Part shown: one piece after another, positions 7,870 through 14,473 of the stretch
How the letters are laid out: every line of letters starts with the position of its first letter
Position numbering within the stretch: position 1 is the first letter of the stretch
NCBI RefSeq assembly: GCF_012911025.1
Contig: NZ_WUEI01000043.1
Coordinates: 1 to 36,457, forward strand
Length of the DNA: 36,457 bases
Direction of reading: 5' to 3'
Source: Azoarcus sp. TTM-91
GTDB taxonomy: Bacteria > Pseudomonadota > Gammaproteobacteria > Burkholderiales > Rhodocyclaceae
The notes under the pieces: generated by a model
Told to the model about the DNA's origin: nothing
Seen by the model: the letters and a program-made list of their open reading frames with translations, nothing else
The model's database searches: none
Position numbers and translations under genes: made by a program

Positions 7870-8559
7870 ATGGCGCGCGACCCGATAGAACGCTACTTCA
7901 ACGGCGCAGCACTGCTGCTCACCGGCGCCGTCGCCGCGGTGCTGCTGGCGCTGCCGCCGGTGACGCGCGCGGTGACACCGCCGCCGCCGGAAGAGGTGAG
8001 CATCAGCGTGGCGCTGGAAGAACCGCCGCCGCCGGCACCCGAACCTCCGCCTCCACCGCCGCCCAAGCCGCCGGAGCCGAAACCGCTGCCGCCCAAGCCG
8101 ACACCGAAACCGCCGCCGCCCAAGGCGCCGCCGCCCGCGCTGCCGGAGCCTGCGATTCCGCTGCCGCCACAACCGGCGCCGCCGCCTCCGCCACCGCAGC
8201 CGGTGCAGCCACCGCCGCAGCCGCAGGCCGCGCCGCAGCCGCCCCGGCCCAGCACCGCCAGCCTGGAGGCCGGCTACGTTGCCCGCCTGCGCGGCTACAT
8301 CCGCGGCATCACCGAGTACCCGACCTCCGGCGAGGCCCGCCGGCAGCGGCCGGAAGGCGCGGTGGTGGTGCGCTTCACGCTGGACCGCGGCGGCAAGCTG
8401 GTCGACGCCGAAGTGGAGAAGGGCTCCAGCTCGCGCATCCTGGACAAGCAGGCGCTCGCCATCGTGCGCGGCGGCAGCTACCCGGCGATGCCGGCGGAGC
8501 TGTGGGCGGGCGAGGGTAAGCATGAATTCACCGTCACCGTGGAGTTCGTGCTGCCATGA
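7870..8559 (+). CDS. tonB: TonB family energy transducer
   Basis: A protein of about 229 residues that links the ExbB/ExbD motor to the receptor across the periplasm. It has a short basic N-terminus, one transmembrane helix (about residues 10-33), a long Pro-rich spacer (Pro, Lys, Glu, Ala; about residues 38-130) and a TonB C-terminal domain with the usual YP (in ITEYPTSGEAR) and the VVVRFTLDRGGKLVDAEV strand. ATG 7870 was chosen for spacing from the AGG upstream; GTG 7864, overlapping the exbD stop, is an equal alternative that adds two residues. Its stop overlaps the next start as ATGA. Being encoded with one receptor, it probably serves that receptor specifically. Confidence 0.92.
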   Translation: MARDPIERYFNGAALLLTGAVAAVLLALPPVTRAVTPPPPEEVSISVALEEPPPPAPEPPPPPPPKPPEPKPLPPKPTPKPPPPKAPPPALPEPAIPLPPQPAPPPPPPQPVQPPPQPQAAPQPPRPSTASLEAGYVARLRGYIRGITEYPTSGEARRQRPEGAVVVRFTLDRGGKLVDAEVEKGSSSRILDKQALAIVRGGSYPAMPAELWAGEGKHEFTVTVEFVLP

Positions 8560-9515
8560 TCCCCGGCGATTCCTTCATGCGCGGGCCGCTGCCGCCCGCC
8601 GCCGGCATGGACGACCCGGCGGCGCTGCGCCGCGCCATCCGCAAGGGCGAGTTCCGCGGCTTCACCAACCTGGTGGCACGCAACCATGTGCAGGCCAACC
8701 TGATGATCCTGCCGGCCGAACATGCGGACGCCTTCGAGGCCTACTGCCGGCGCAACGCCGCCGCGCTGCCGCTGCTGGCGCGCAGCCGGCCGGGCGAAGT
8801 CGGCATGCCGCAGCTGGCGGCCGACCTCGACCTGCGCCGCGACGTCGGCGGCTACATGGTGTTCCGCGACGGCAAGCTGGTGGCCACGCCGGCCGACATT
8901 CGCGAACTGTGGCGCGACGATTTCGTCGCCTTCGCCATCGGCTGCTCCTTCTCCTTCGAGCGCGTGCTGCAGGTGGAGGGCGTGCGCCTGCGCCACCTGG
9001 ACGAAGGCAATGTGTCGGCGATGTATGTGACCGACATCGAAACGGTGCCAGCGGGCCGCTTCGGCGGCCCGCTGGTGGTGTCCATGCGGGCGCTCACCGC
9101 CGCCGACGCCATCCGCGCCACCATCGTCTCCGCACGCCACCCGCAGTTCCACGGCGCGCCCATCCACCTCGGCATGCCGGCGGCCATCGGCATAAGCGAC
9201 CTCGCCCGGCCCTACGGCGGCCACGGCCTCACCTCGCTGCGGGCGGACGAGCTGCCGGTGTTCTGGCCCTGCGGCGCCACCGCCCAGCTCGCCGCGCTGC
9301 GGGCGGCGCTGCCGCTGTGCATCACCCATTACAAGGCGCACATGCTGGTCACCGACCTGCCCATCGCCGACGTCGTCGGCGCGCCGGCGGGCTGGGGGCC
9401 GGGCCATGCGCCGGCGCTTTCCCTTCCCACCCCCGTACATCCCACCGCACACCCCGACGAAGAACCGGCGGCCGCGCCAGCCACGGCGCAGCGCCCCGGC
9501 GGGCAACAGGAGTAA
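8556..9515 (+). CDS. DUF1445 family protein (putative hydro-lyase / D-glutamate cyclase-like)
   Basis: A 319-residue cytoplasmic protein of the DUF1445 family. Family features I recognise include the N-terminal segment with RKGEFRGFTN and VQANLMILP, the AFAIGCSFSFE block and the C-terminal ITHYKAHMLVTDLP. Bacterial members are called putative hydro-lyases, and the mitochondrial relative is D-glutamate cyclase (D-Glu to 5-oxo-D-proline), so chemistry on a lactam or amino acid is plausible but unproven. After the conserved end (about residue 275) it has a 45-residue Pro/Ala/His-rich tail that looks disordered. It starts inside the tonB stop (ATGA), showing translational coupling with the uptake module. 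A role in processing the imported compound is an inference. Confidence 0.85.
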   Translation: MIPGDSFMRGPLPPAAGMDDPAALRRAIRKGEFRGFTNLVARNHVQANLMILPAEHADAFEAYCRRNAAALPLLARSRPGEVGMPQLAADLDLRRDVGGYMVFRDGKLVATPADIRELWRDDFVAFAIGCSFSFERVLQVEGVRLRHLDEGNVSAMYVTDIETVPAGRFGGPLVVSMRALTAADAIRATIVSARHPQFHGAPIHLGMPAAIGISDLARPYGGHGLTSLRADELPVFWPCGATAQLAALRAALPLCITHYKAHMLVTDLPIADVVGAPAGWGPGHAPALSLPTPVHPTAHPDEEPAAAPATAQRPGGQQE

Positions 9516-9518
9516 TCC

Positions 9519-10385
9519 ATGGACATGAACAGTTTGCTGCAGCACTACCAACGGGACGGCTATGTGGTCGTGCCCAACCTGCTCAGCGCCGGGGAGCTGC
9601 AGACCCTGCGCGCCATCACCGACGAGGTGAGCGCCGGCGCCATCGGCAAGACCGAGGATGACGCCGTCTTCGACTTCGAGGACGGCTCCACGCCGGAAGC
9701 GCCGCAGATCCAGCGCATCAAGAAGCCGCACCGGGTGCATCCCTACTTCTTCGACCTCGCCCGCCATCCCGGCATCCTCGGCTTCATCCAGGCGGTGTGC
9801 GGGCAGGGCGTGCGCCTGTCCCACTCCAAGATGAACATGAAGGCGGCGCGCGTCGGCTCGCCGCTGGAGTGGCACCAGGACTGGGCCTTCGCCCCGCACA
9901 CCAATATGTCCACCTGCGTGGCCTCGGTGCTGCTGGACGACGTGAGCCTGGAGAACGGCGCCATGCAGGTGCTGCCGGGCAGCCACCTCGGCCCGCTGCT
10001 GGAGCACCACAACGAGCGCAACAACTTCGTCGGCGCGGTGGACGTGGTGCGCGACGGCCTCGACCTGACGCAGGCGCAGGCCCTCACCGGCCCGGCGGGC
10101 ACGGTGTCCTTCCACCATCCGATGACCATCCACGGCTCTGGCGCCAACCGCTCCGGCCAGCCGCGCCGCATCCTGTTCCTGGAATACGCCGCCTCGGATG
10201 CCTTCCCGCTGTTCTATCAAGTGGACTGGGCGGAATACAACAGCCGCATCGTCGCCGGGCCGGAGACCAGCGCCGCGCGCTGCGAACCCAACCCCATCAA
10301 GCTGCCCTTCCCGGCCGAGGCCGGCATCTCGATCTACAAGAGCCAGGCGCAGGTCAGTTCCCGTTACTTCGAAAAGGTGGCCTGA
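9519..10385 (+). CDS. Phytanoyl-CoA dioxygenase (PhyH) family Fe(II)/2-oxoglutarate oxygenase
   Basis: A 288-residue non-haem iron oxygenase predicted to hydroxylate its substrate using O2 and 2-oxoglutarate. The iron ligands are visible: H119 and D121 in the WHQDWAF motif and the distal His205 in PMTIHGSGANRS, with Arg211 or Arg216/217 as the likely 2-oxoglutarate anchor. The length is typical of bacterial PhyH proteins. AGGAG lies six bases before ATG 9519, three bases after the DUF1445 stop. Members of this family hydroxylate very different small molecules (fatty acyl-CoA, ectoine, nucleoside-like compounds), so the substrate must be taken from context. Here it would introduce a hydroxyl that the following SDR could oxidise. 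Confidence 0.9.
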   Translation: MDMNSLLQHYQRDGYVVVPNLLSAGELQTLRAITDEVSAGAIGKTEDDAVFDFEDGSTPEAPQIQRIKKPHRVHPYFFDLARHPGILGFIQAVCGQGVRLSHSKMNMKAARVGSPLEWHQDWAFAPHTNMSTCVASVLLDDVSLENGAMQVLPGSHLGPLLEHHNERNNFVGAVDVVRDGLDLTQAQALTGPAGTVSFHHPMTIHGSGANRSGQPRRILFLEYAASDAFPLFYQVDWAEYNSRIVAGPETSAARCEPNPIKLPFPAEAGISIYKSQAQVSSRYFEKVA

Positions 10386-10386
10386 A

Positions 10387-11199
10387 ATGGATGACATCGT
10401 ATTCGGCGGCATGAACGGCGGCGGCCAGATCGCCCTGGTGACCGGCGCCAGCAGCGGCACCGGCGCCGACCTGGCGCTGGCGCTGGCGGTGGATGGCTAC
10501 CACGTCGCCCTGCTCGGGCGCCGCGCCGAGGCGCTGAAGGAGGTGGCCGAGCGGGTGAAGCAGCTCGGCAGCGCCGCCTGCACCCTGGTGTGCGACCTGC
10601 AGGACGAGGAAGCGGTGGCCGCCAGCATGAAGACCTTCCTGAAGTGGTCCGGCGACCGTGTCGACCTGCTGGTGAACGTGGCCGGCATTCCCGGCCCGGT
10701 GGGCGTGCCGGTGGGCGAGCTGGCAGTGAACGACTTCGACGCGGTGATGGCGACCAATCTGCGCGGCCCCTTCCTCACCATGAGCCACCTGCTGCCGGTG
10801 ATGTGCAAGCTGGGCCGTGGCCGCGTCATCAACATCGGCGGCAACCACGGCATGCGCGGCCGCGCCGGCCGCTCCAGTTACTCCGCCTCCAAGTGGGCGC
10901 TGCGCGGCCTCACCCGCAGCGCGGCGCTGGAAGTGGGGCGCTACGGCGTCACCGTGAACTACATCGCCCCCGGCCCGATCGCGGTGGACCGCATGCGCGC
11001 CGGCTGGGAAAAGCGCGCCGAGGACGAAGGCGTGGACGTGCAGACCTCCATCGACCGCTACATCACCGAGATGGGCGCGGTGCTGCGCCGCCCCAGCGAA
11101 ACCGCGGACGTGGTGGAGATGGTGCGCTTCCTCGCCGGCGATGGCGGCCGCAACATCACCGGCCAGGAGCTGGTGGTCGATGGCGGGGTGATCGTATGA
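10387..11199 (+). CDS. Short-chain dehydrogenase/reductase (SDR 2)
   Basis: A 270-residue classical SDR. The cofactor motif TGASSGTG is at residues 19-26, NVAG at 97-100, the active-site Asn in ATNLRG near 124, and Y165-xxx-K169. The usual catalytic Ser is replaced by Gly152 (in NIGGNHGMRGRAG), the same change as in SDR 1 and SDR 3; the segment HGMRGRAGR is almost identical to that of SDR 1, which shows that they are close paralogues. The start ATG 10387 lies one base after the PhyH stop with AAGG upstream. Its position suggests oxidation of the product of the PhyH enzyme, but this is an inference. Confidence 0.92.
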   Translation: MDDIVFGGMNGGGQIALVTGASSGTGADLALALAVDGYHVALLGRRAEALKEVAERVKQLGSAACTLVCDLQDEEAVAASMKTFLKWSGDRVDLLVNVAGIPGPVGVPVGELAVNDFDAVMATNLRGPFLTMSHLLPVMCKLGRGRVINIGGNHGMRGRAGRSSYSASKWALRGLTRSAALEVGRYGVTVNYIAPGPIAVDRMRAGWEKRAEDEGVDVQTSIDRYITEMGAVLRRPSETADVVEMVRFLAGDGGRNITGQELVVDGGVIV

Positions 11200-11230
11200 C
11201 GGCGGCCGTAAACGTTCGGGAGGCGCGCGC

Positions 11231-12721
11231 ATGGCAACGGTAGATCTCGTCATCCGCGGCGGCCTTGTCGTGTCGCCGGAGCGCGTGGTGGCGGCCTCGG
11301 TGGCGATAGACGGCGGCCAGATCGTCGCCGTCGGCCATGACGACCTGATGCCCGCCGGCCGCGAGGAATTCCGCGCCGACGGCCTGCACTTGCTGCCCGG
11401 CGCCATCGACAGCCACGTCCATTTCCGCGACCCCGGCTATCCGCACAAGGAAACCTGGAAAACCGGCTCGGCCGCGGCGGCCTGCGGCGGCGTCACCACC
11501 GTGTTCGACATGCCCAACACCAAGCCGGCCACCGGCACGGTGGAAGCGCTGCGGATGAAGCTGAAGGCGGCGGAATCCTCCTACGTGGATTTCGGCATCC
11601 ATGCGCTGCTGGGTGACGACACCGTGGAGCGGCTGGAAGAACTCATCGAGCACGGCGCCACCAGCTTCAAGGCCTTCGTCGGCAACACCTTCGGCAACCT
11701 GCCGGCGCCCACCGACGGCGCCCTGCTGGAGGCCTTCGAAATCCTCGCGCCGCTGGGCTACCGCACCGTGGTGCACGCGGAGAACTCCTCCATCATGGCG
11801 CGCCGCGGCCAGCGCATGCAGGAAGCCGGCCGCCACGACGCGCTGGCCCACCTGGCGGCGCGGCCGGAGGTGTGCGAGATCGAAGCGGTGAGCCGCATCA
11901 TCCACTTCGCCGAATGGACTGGCGCGCGGGTGCACATCGCCCACAAGAGCTCGGCCGACGCCCTGTGGCTGGTGCGCGAGGCCAAGCGCCGCGGCGTGGA
12001 CATCACGGTGGAAACCTGTCCCCAGTACCTGCTGCTCAACACCGACGACATGCTGCGCCTGGGCGGCGTGCTGCGGCTGAACCCACCCATCCGCGAGCCG
12101 CGCCACAACCAGCCGCTGTGGGACGCGCTGCTGGACGGCACGGTGGACATGATCGCCACCGACCACGCCCCGCACGCGCCGGAAGAGAAGACCGGCGCCG
12201 ACATCTGGAGCTGCGACTGCGGCTTCCCCGGCGTGGAAACGCAGATGACGCTGATGCTCTCCGAAGTGAACAAGGGCCGCGCCAGCCTCATGGACTACGT
12301 GCGCTGGAGCGCGGTCGCCCCGGCCAAGGCCTGGGGCCTGTACGGGCGCAAGGGCACCATCGAGGTCGGCGCGGATGCGGATATCGCCCTGGTCGATCTC
12401 GGCCGCTGCGGCGTGCTCTCCAACCGCCAGCTGCACACCGTCGCCAAGCTGTCGCCGTGGAACGGCCGGCCGGTGCAGGGCACGCCGGTGCACACCCTGG
12501 TGCGCGGCCGCTTCGTCATGCGCGAAGGCAAGCTGGTGGAAGAAGCCGCCGGCTGGGGCCGCTCCATCAAGCCGGTGCAGTGCATGCCGGCGCCGCGGCC
12601 GCGCAACACCGACAAGGCCACAAGCGCGATACTCGCCACCCCGCCGGGCGTCCCGGCGGACGCCACCCCGGCGGAGGTCGTCGCGCTCTACGCGCAGCAG
12701 AAGGAGGAAGGATGGGGTTGA
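11231..12721 (+). CDS. Cyclic amidohydrolase (dihydroorotase / allantoinase / hydantoinase type)
   Basis: A 496-residue binuclear metal hydrolase that opens or closes a cyclic amide ring (dihydropyrimidine, hydantoin, allantoin or a relative). The ligands are in place: H62 and H64 in DSHVHFRDPG, the probably carbamylated K147 in SFKAFVGN, H182 in VVHAEN, H238 in HIAHKSS and D311 in ATDHAPH. The FDMPNT segment favours the dihydroorotase/allantoinase branch over classic dihydropyrimidinase. It is probably not the housekeeping PyrC, because it sits in a catabolic cluster with a LOG protein and PhyH. The start ATG 11231 has GGGAGG about seven bases upstream. The last 10 bases overlap the next gene. 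The physiological ring substrate is unknown. Confidence 0.9.
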   Translation: MATVDLVIRGGLVVSPERVVAASVAIDGGQIVAVGHDDLMPAGREEFRADGLHLLPGAIDSHVHFRDPGYPHKETWKTGSAAAACGGVTTVFDMPNTKPATGTVEALRMKLKAAESSYVDFGIHALLGDDTVERLEELIEHGATSFKAFVGNTFGNLPAPTDGALLEAFEILAPLGYRTVVHAENSSIMARRGQRMQEAGRHDALAHLAARPEVCEIEAVSRIIHFAEWTGARVHIAHKSSADALWLVREAKRRGVDITVETCPQYLLLNTDDMLRLGGVLRLNPPIREPRHNQPLWDALLDGTVDMIATDHAPHAPEEKTGADIWSCDCGFPGVETQMTLMLSEVNKGRASLMDYVRWSAVAPAKAWGLYGRKGTIEVGADADIALVDLGRCGVLSNRQLHTVAKLSPWNGRPVQGTPVHTLVRGRFVMREGKLVEEAAGWGRSIKPVQCMPAPRPRNTDKATSAILATPPGVPADATPAEVVALYAQQKEEGWG

Positions 12722-13317
12722 ACAGCATCGCCGTGTTCTGCGGCTCGAACTTCGGCAACTCGCCGGCCTACGCCGAAGCTGCCGCCGCGCTCGGCCGCTG
12801 CCTGGCGGCGCGCGGCATCCGCCTGGTCTACGGCGGCACCCACAAGGGCCTGATGGGCGTGCTTGCCGACGCGGTGCTCGCCGCCGGCGGCGAGGCCCAC
12901 GGCGTCATCACCGAACGCCTCGCCGCCAAGGGCCACCTGCACCCCCAGCTGAGCGCCCACGAGGTAGTGGCCGACATGCGTGTGCGCAAGGCGCGCATGG
13001 CCGAGCTGGCGGATGGCTTCATCGCCCTGCCGGGCGGCCTGGGTACGCTGGAAGAACTGTTCGAGGCCGCCACCCTGACCCAGCTCGGCGACCAGGCCAA
13101 ACCCTGCGCCGGCCTCAACGTCAGCAGCTTCTTCGACCCGCTGCGCGCCCTGCTGCAGCACATGGCCCAGGCCCAGTTCCTGCGCCAGGAGCATTGCGAC
13201 ATGGTGCTGCTGGACGCCGACCCGGACGCGCTGATCGACGCCATGGCGGCGTGGACGCCGCCGGTGGTGGAAAAGTGGTTTGCCCCGCCCGTCGCCACCG
13301 CAGGAGCAGGCGCATGA
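12712..13317 (+). CDS. LOG family protein (nucleoside 5'-monophosphate phosphoribohydrolase)
   Basis: A 201-residue protein of the LOG (TIGR00730) family. It has the nucleotide-binding GGTHKGLMG (residues 41-49), the MRVRKARM segment around 89-96 with the conserved Arg/Lys, and the signature PGGLGTLEE (107-115). Characterised members cut the N-glycosidic bond of cytokinin riboside monophosphates or AMP, releasing the base and ribose 5-phosphate. It begins inside the cyclic amidohydrolase gene (10-base overlap) with AAGGAGG just upstream, and its own stop overlaps the next start as ATGA, so the three genes are tightly coupled. The setting suggests that it frees a base from a nucleotide in this pathway, or it may act on an unrelated N-glycoside. 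Confidence 0.9.
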   Translation: MGLNSIAVFCGSNFGNSPAYAEAAAALGRCLAARGIRLVYGGTHKGLMGVLADAVLAAGGEAHGVITERLAAKGHLHPQLSAHEVVADMRVRKARMAELADGFIALPGGLGTLEELFEAATLTQLGDQAKPCAGLNVSSFFDPLRALLQHMAQAQFLRQEHCDMVLLDADPDALIDAMAAWTPPVVEKWFAPPVATAGAGA

Positions 13318-13724
13318 GCCGCATCGCCATCCACGCCGGCGGTTTCGACTTCGTTGCCGAAACCCACCCGGACGCACCGCTCACCGTCGCCGCCTTCGAC
13401 AAGCTGCTGCCCTACCGCCAGAAGCTCATCCACGTGCGCTGGAGCGGCGAAGGCTGCTGGGTGCCGCTGGGCGACTTCCAGCTCGGCGTCGGCTTCGAGA
13501 ACCACACCAGCCACCCCTCGGTGGGCGACATCCTGTGGTACCCCGGCGGCTACAGCGAAACCGAGATCATCCTGGCCTACGGCGCCTGCTCCTTCTCCAG
13601 CAAGCTGGGGCAGCTGGCGGGCAACCACTTCCTGACCATCGTCGAAGGCAAGGAGAACCTGCGCGCGCTGGGGCTGAAGTGCCTGTGGGAAGGAGCGCAG
13701 GAGATCGTGATGGAGCGGTGCTGA
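13314..13724 (+). CDS. DUF3830 family protein
   Basis: A 136-residue soluble protein that I recognise as DUF3830, a family with a cyclophilin-like fold and no established reaction. Visible features are a central WVPLGDFQLGVGFENHTS segment, the PSVGDILWYPGG turn and a conserved acidic C-terminal half. ATG 13314 overlaps the LOG stop as ATGA, with AGGAG seven bases upstream. It is the last gene of the plus-strand run and ends five bases before the converging toxin gene. From my knowledge of gene neighbourhoods, DUF3830 genes often sit with amidohydrolases and importers of nitrogen compounds, which fits here but does not define a function. Confidence 0.8.
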   Translation: MSRIAIHAGGFDFVAETHPDAPLTVAAFDKLLPYRQKLIHVRWSGEGCWVPLGDFQLGVGFENHTSHPSVGDILWYPGGYSETEIILAYGACSFSSKLGQLAGNHFLTIVEGKENLRALGLKCLWEGAQEIVMERC

Positions 13725-13729
13725 GCGGC

Positions 13730-14065
13730 TCACTCCGCCGTATCGGCGTCTCCCCGCAGCCACGCGGGGAGATCCCGCGCCGCATGCAGCACCCGCCAGA
13801 CGTCGATGTGGTCGCCATGTTCGATGTAGAACACGATGTGCGGATAGCGCTTCAACGGCCAGCTACGCAGGCCGGGCAGTTCAAGCTCGTGGGCATGTCG
13901 GGTTGAACCGGCCGCTGGATGCCGGCCGATATGGGTATAGGCCTGCTCCATTGCGTCGATGAAACCGAGCGCCGCCTGCGCCGCGCCCTCGCTCAGGTAG
14001 TAGTCCAGCGCTTCATCGACGTCCTGCCTGGCAAGCGCGCGTGGAACGACCGGCCTGGCTTTCAT
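13730..14065 (-). CDS. parE: ParE/RelE-superfamily toxin
   Basis: A 111-residue toxin of the ParE/RelE fold. The family pattern is visible: an N-terminal helix region ending in ALDYYLSEG, then the strand segment LPGLRSWPLKRYPHIVFYIEHGDHIDVWRVLHAARDLPAWL with the typical Arg residues. ParE toxins poison DNA gyrase, while RelE toxins cut mRNA; the ParD-like partner favours ParE. Its ATG overlaps the antitoxin stop (ATGA), so synthesis is coupled and the antitoxin is made first. It converges with the DUF3830 gene five bases away, with no clear terminator between them. Confidence 0.9.
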   Translation of the reverse strand: MKARPVVPRALARQDVDEALDYYLSEGAAQAALGFIDAMEQAYTHIGRHPAAGSTRHAHELELPGLRSWPLKRYPHIVFYIEHGDHIDVWRVLHAARDLPAWLRGDADTAE

Positions 14066-14298
14066 CCCCCCGTGCCGCGCACGCGGGCACGCAGTGACTC
14101 GAAGTAGTCACCATCGACGGCGCTACCCGGTTCCGAGGCCGCCCCTGCCAGCAGCAGGCCGCGCAGCCGCTGTCTGTCCTGATCCTTGCGGATCAGTTCG
14201 CGCACATACTCGCTGCTGGTGCCGTAGCCGCGCTGGCTGACCTGCTCGTCGACGAAGGTCTTGAGCGTTTCGGGTAGGGAAATGTTCATTGTGCTCAT
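14062..14298 (-). CDS. parD: ParD-like antitoxin (type II, ribbon-helix-helix)
   Basis: A 78-residue antitoxin with the ParD pattern: an N-terminal DNA-binding ribbon-helix-helix (NISLPETLKTFVDEQVSQRG, then SSEYVRELIRKDQDRQRL) and a C-terminal tail that would wrap the toxin. It binds and neutralises the ParE protein encoded immediately downstream and usually represses its own promoter, which would lie in the 175 bases after 14298. The ATG at 14298 has AGGA eight bases upstream; a second ATG three codons later is possible. Confidence 0.9.
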   Translation of the reverse strand: MSTMNISLPETLKTFVDEQVSQRGYGTSSEYVRELIRKDQDRQRLRGLLLAGAASEPGSAVDGDYFESLRARVRGTGG

Positions 14299-14409
14299 TT
14301 CTTCATCCTAGGCGTCTTGGCAATTTTTGGCAAAACCTGCCCAGTGAGAGGCTTCATCTGGGTGATAAGGCGGGACCTGGCCGAGCCGGAGCTGTGGACG
14401 ATGAAGAGA

Positions 14410-14448
14410 GGCCCGCCAGCGCCACCTGGTCCGTGGTGCTGACGGGCC
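14410..14448 (-). terminator. Terminator hairpin after the siderophore-receptor gene
   Basis: On the minus strand a 16-bp stem, 14448-14433 with 14425-14410, is interrupted by only one mismatch and one G-U pair and has a 7-base loop. It lies 26 bases after the receptor stop and is followed by CTCTCTTC, a moderately U-rich tail. In the plus direction it is followed by TTTCCC, so it may act both ways. Confidence 0.6.
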
Positions 14449-14473
14449 TTTCCCGTGACGGCTTGCTGCTGGC

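Noticed and set aside
11196..11244. Short frame starting at the ATGA overlap after SDR 2
   Set aside because: It ends after about 15 codons; the real next gene starts at 11231 with a good ribosome-binding site.
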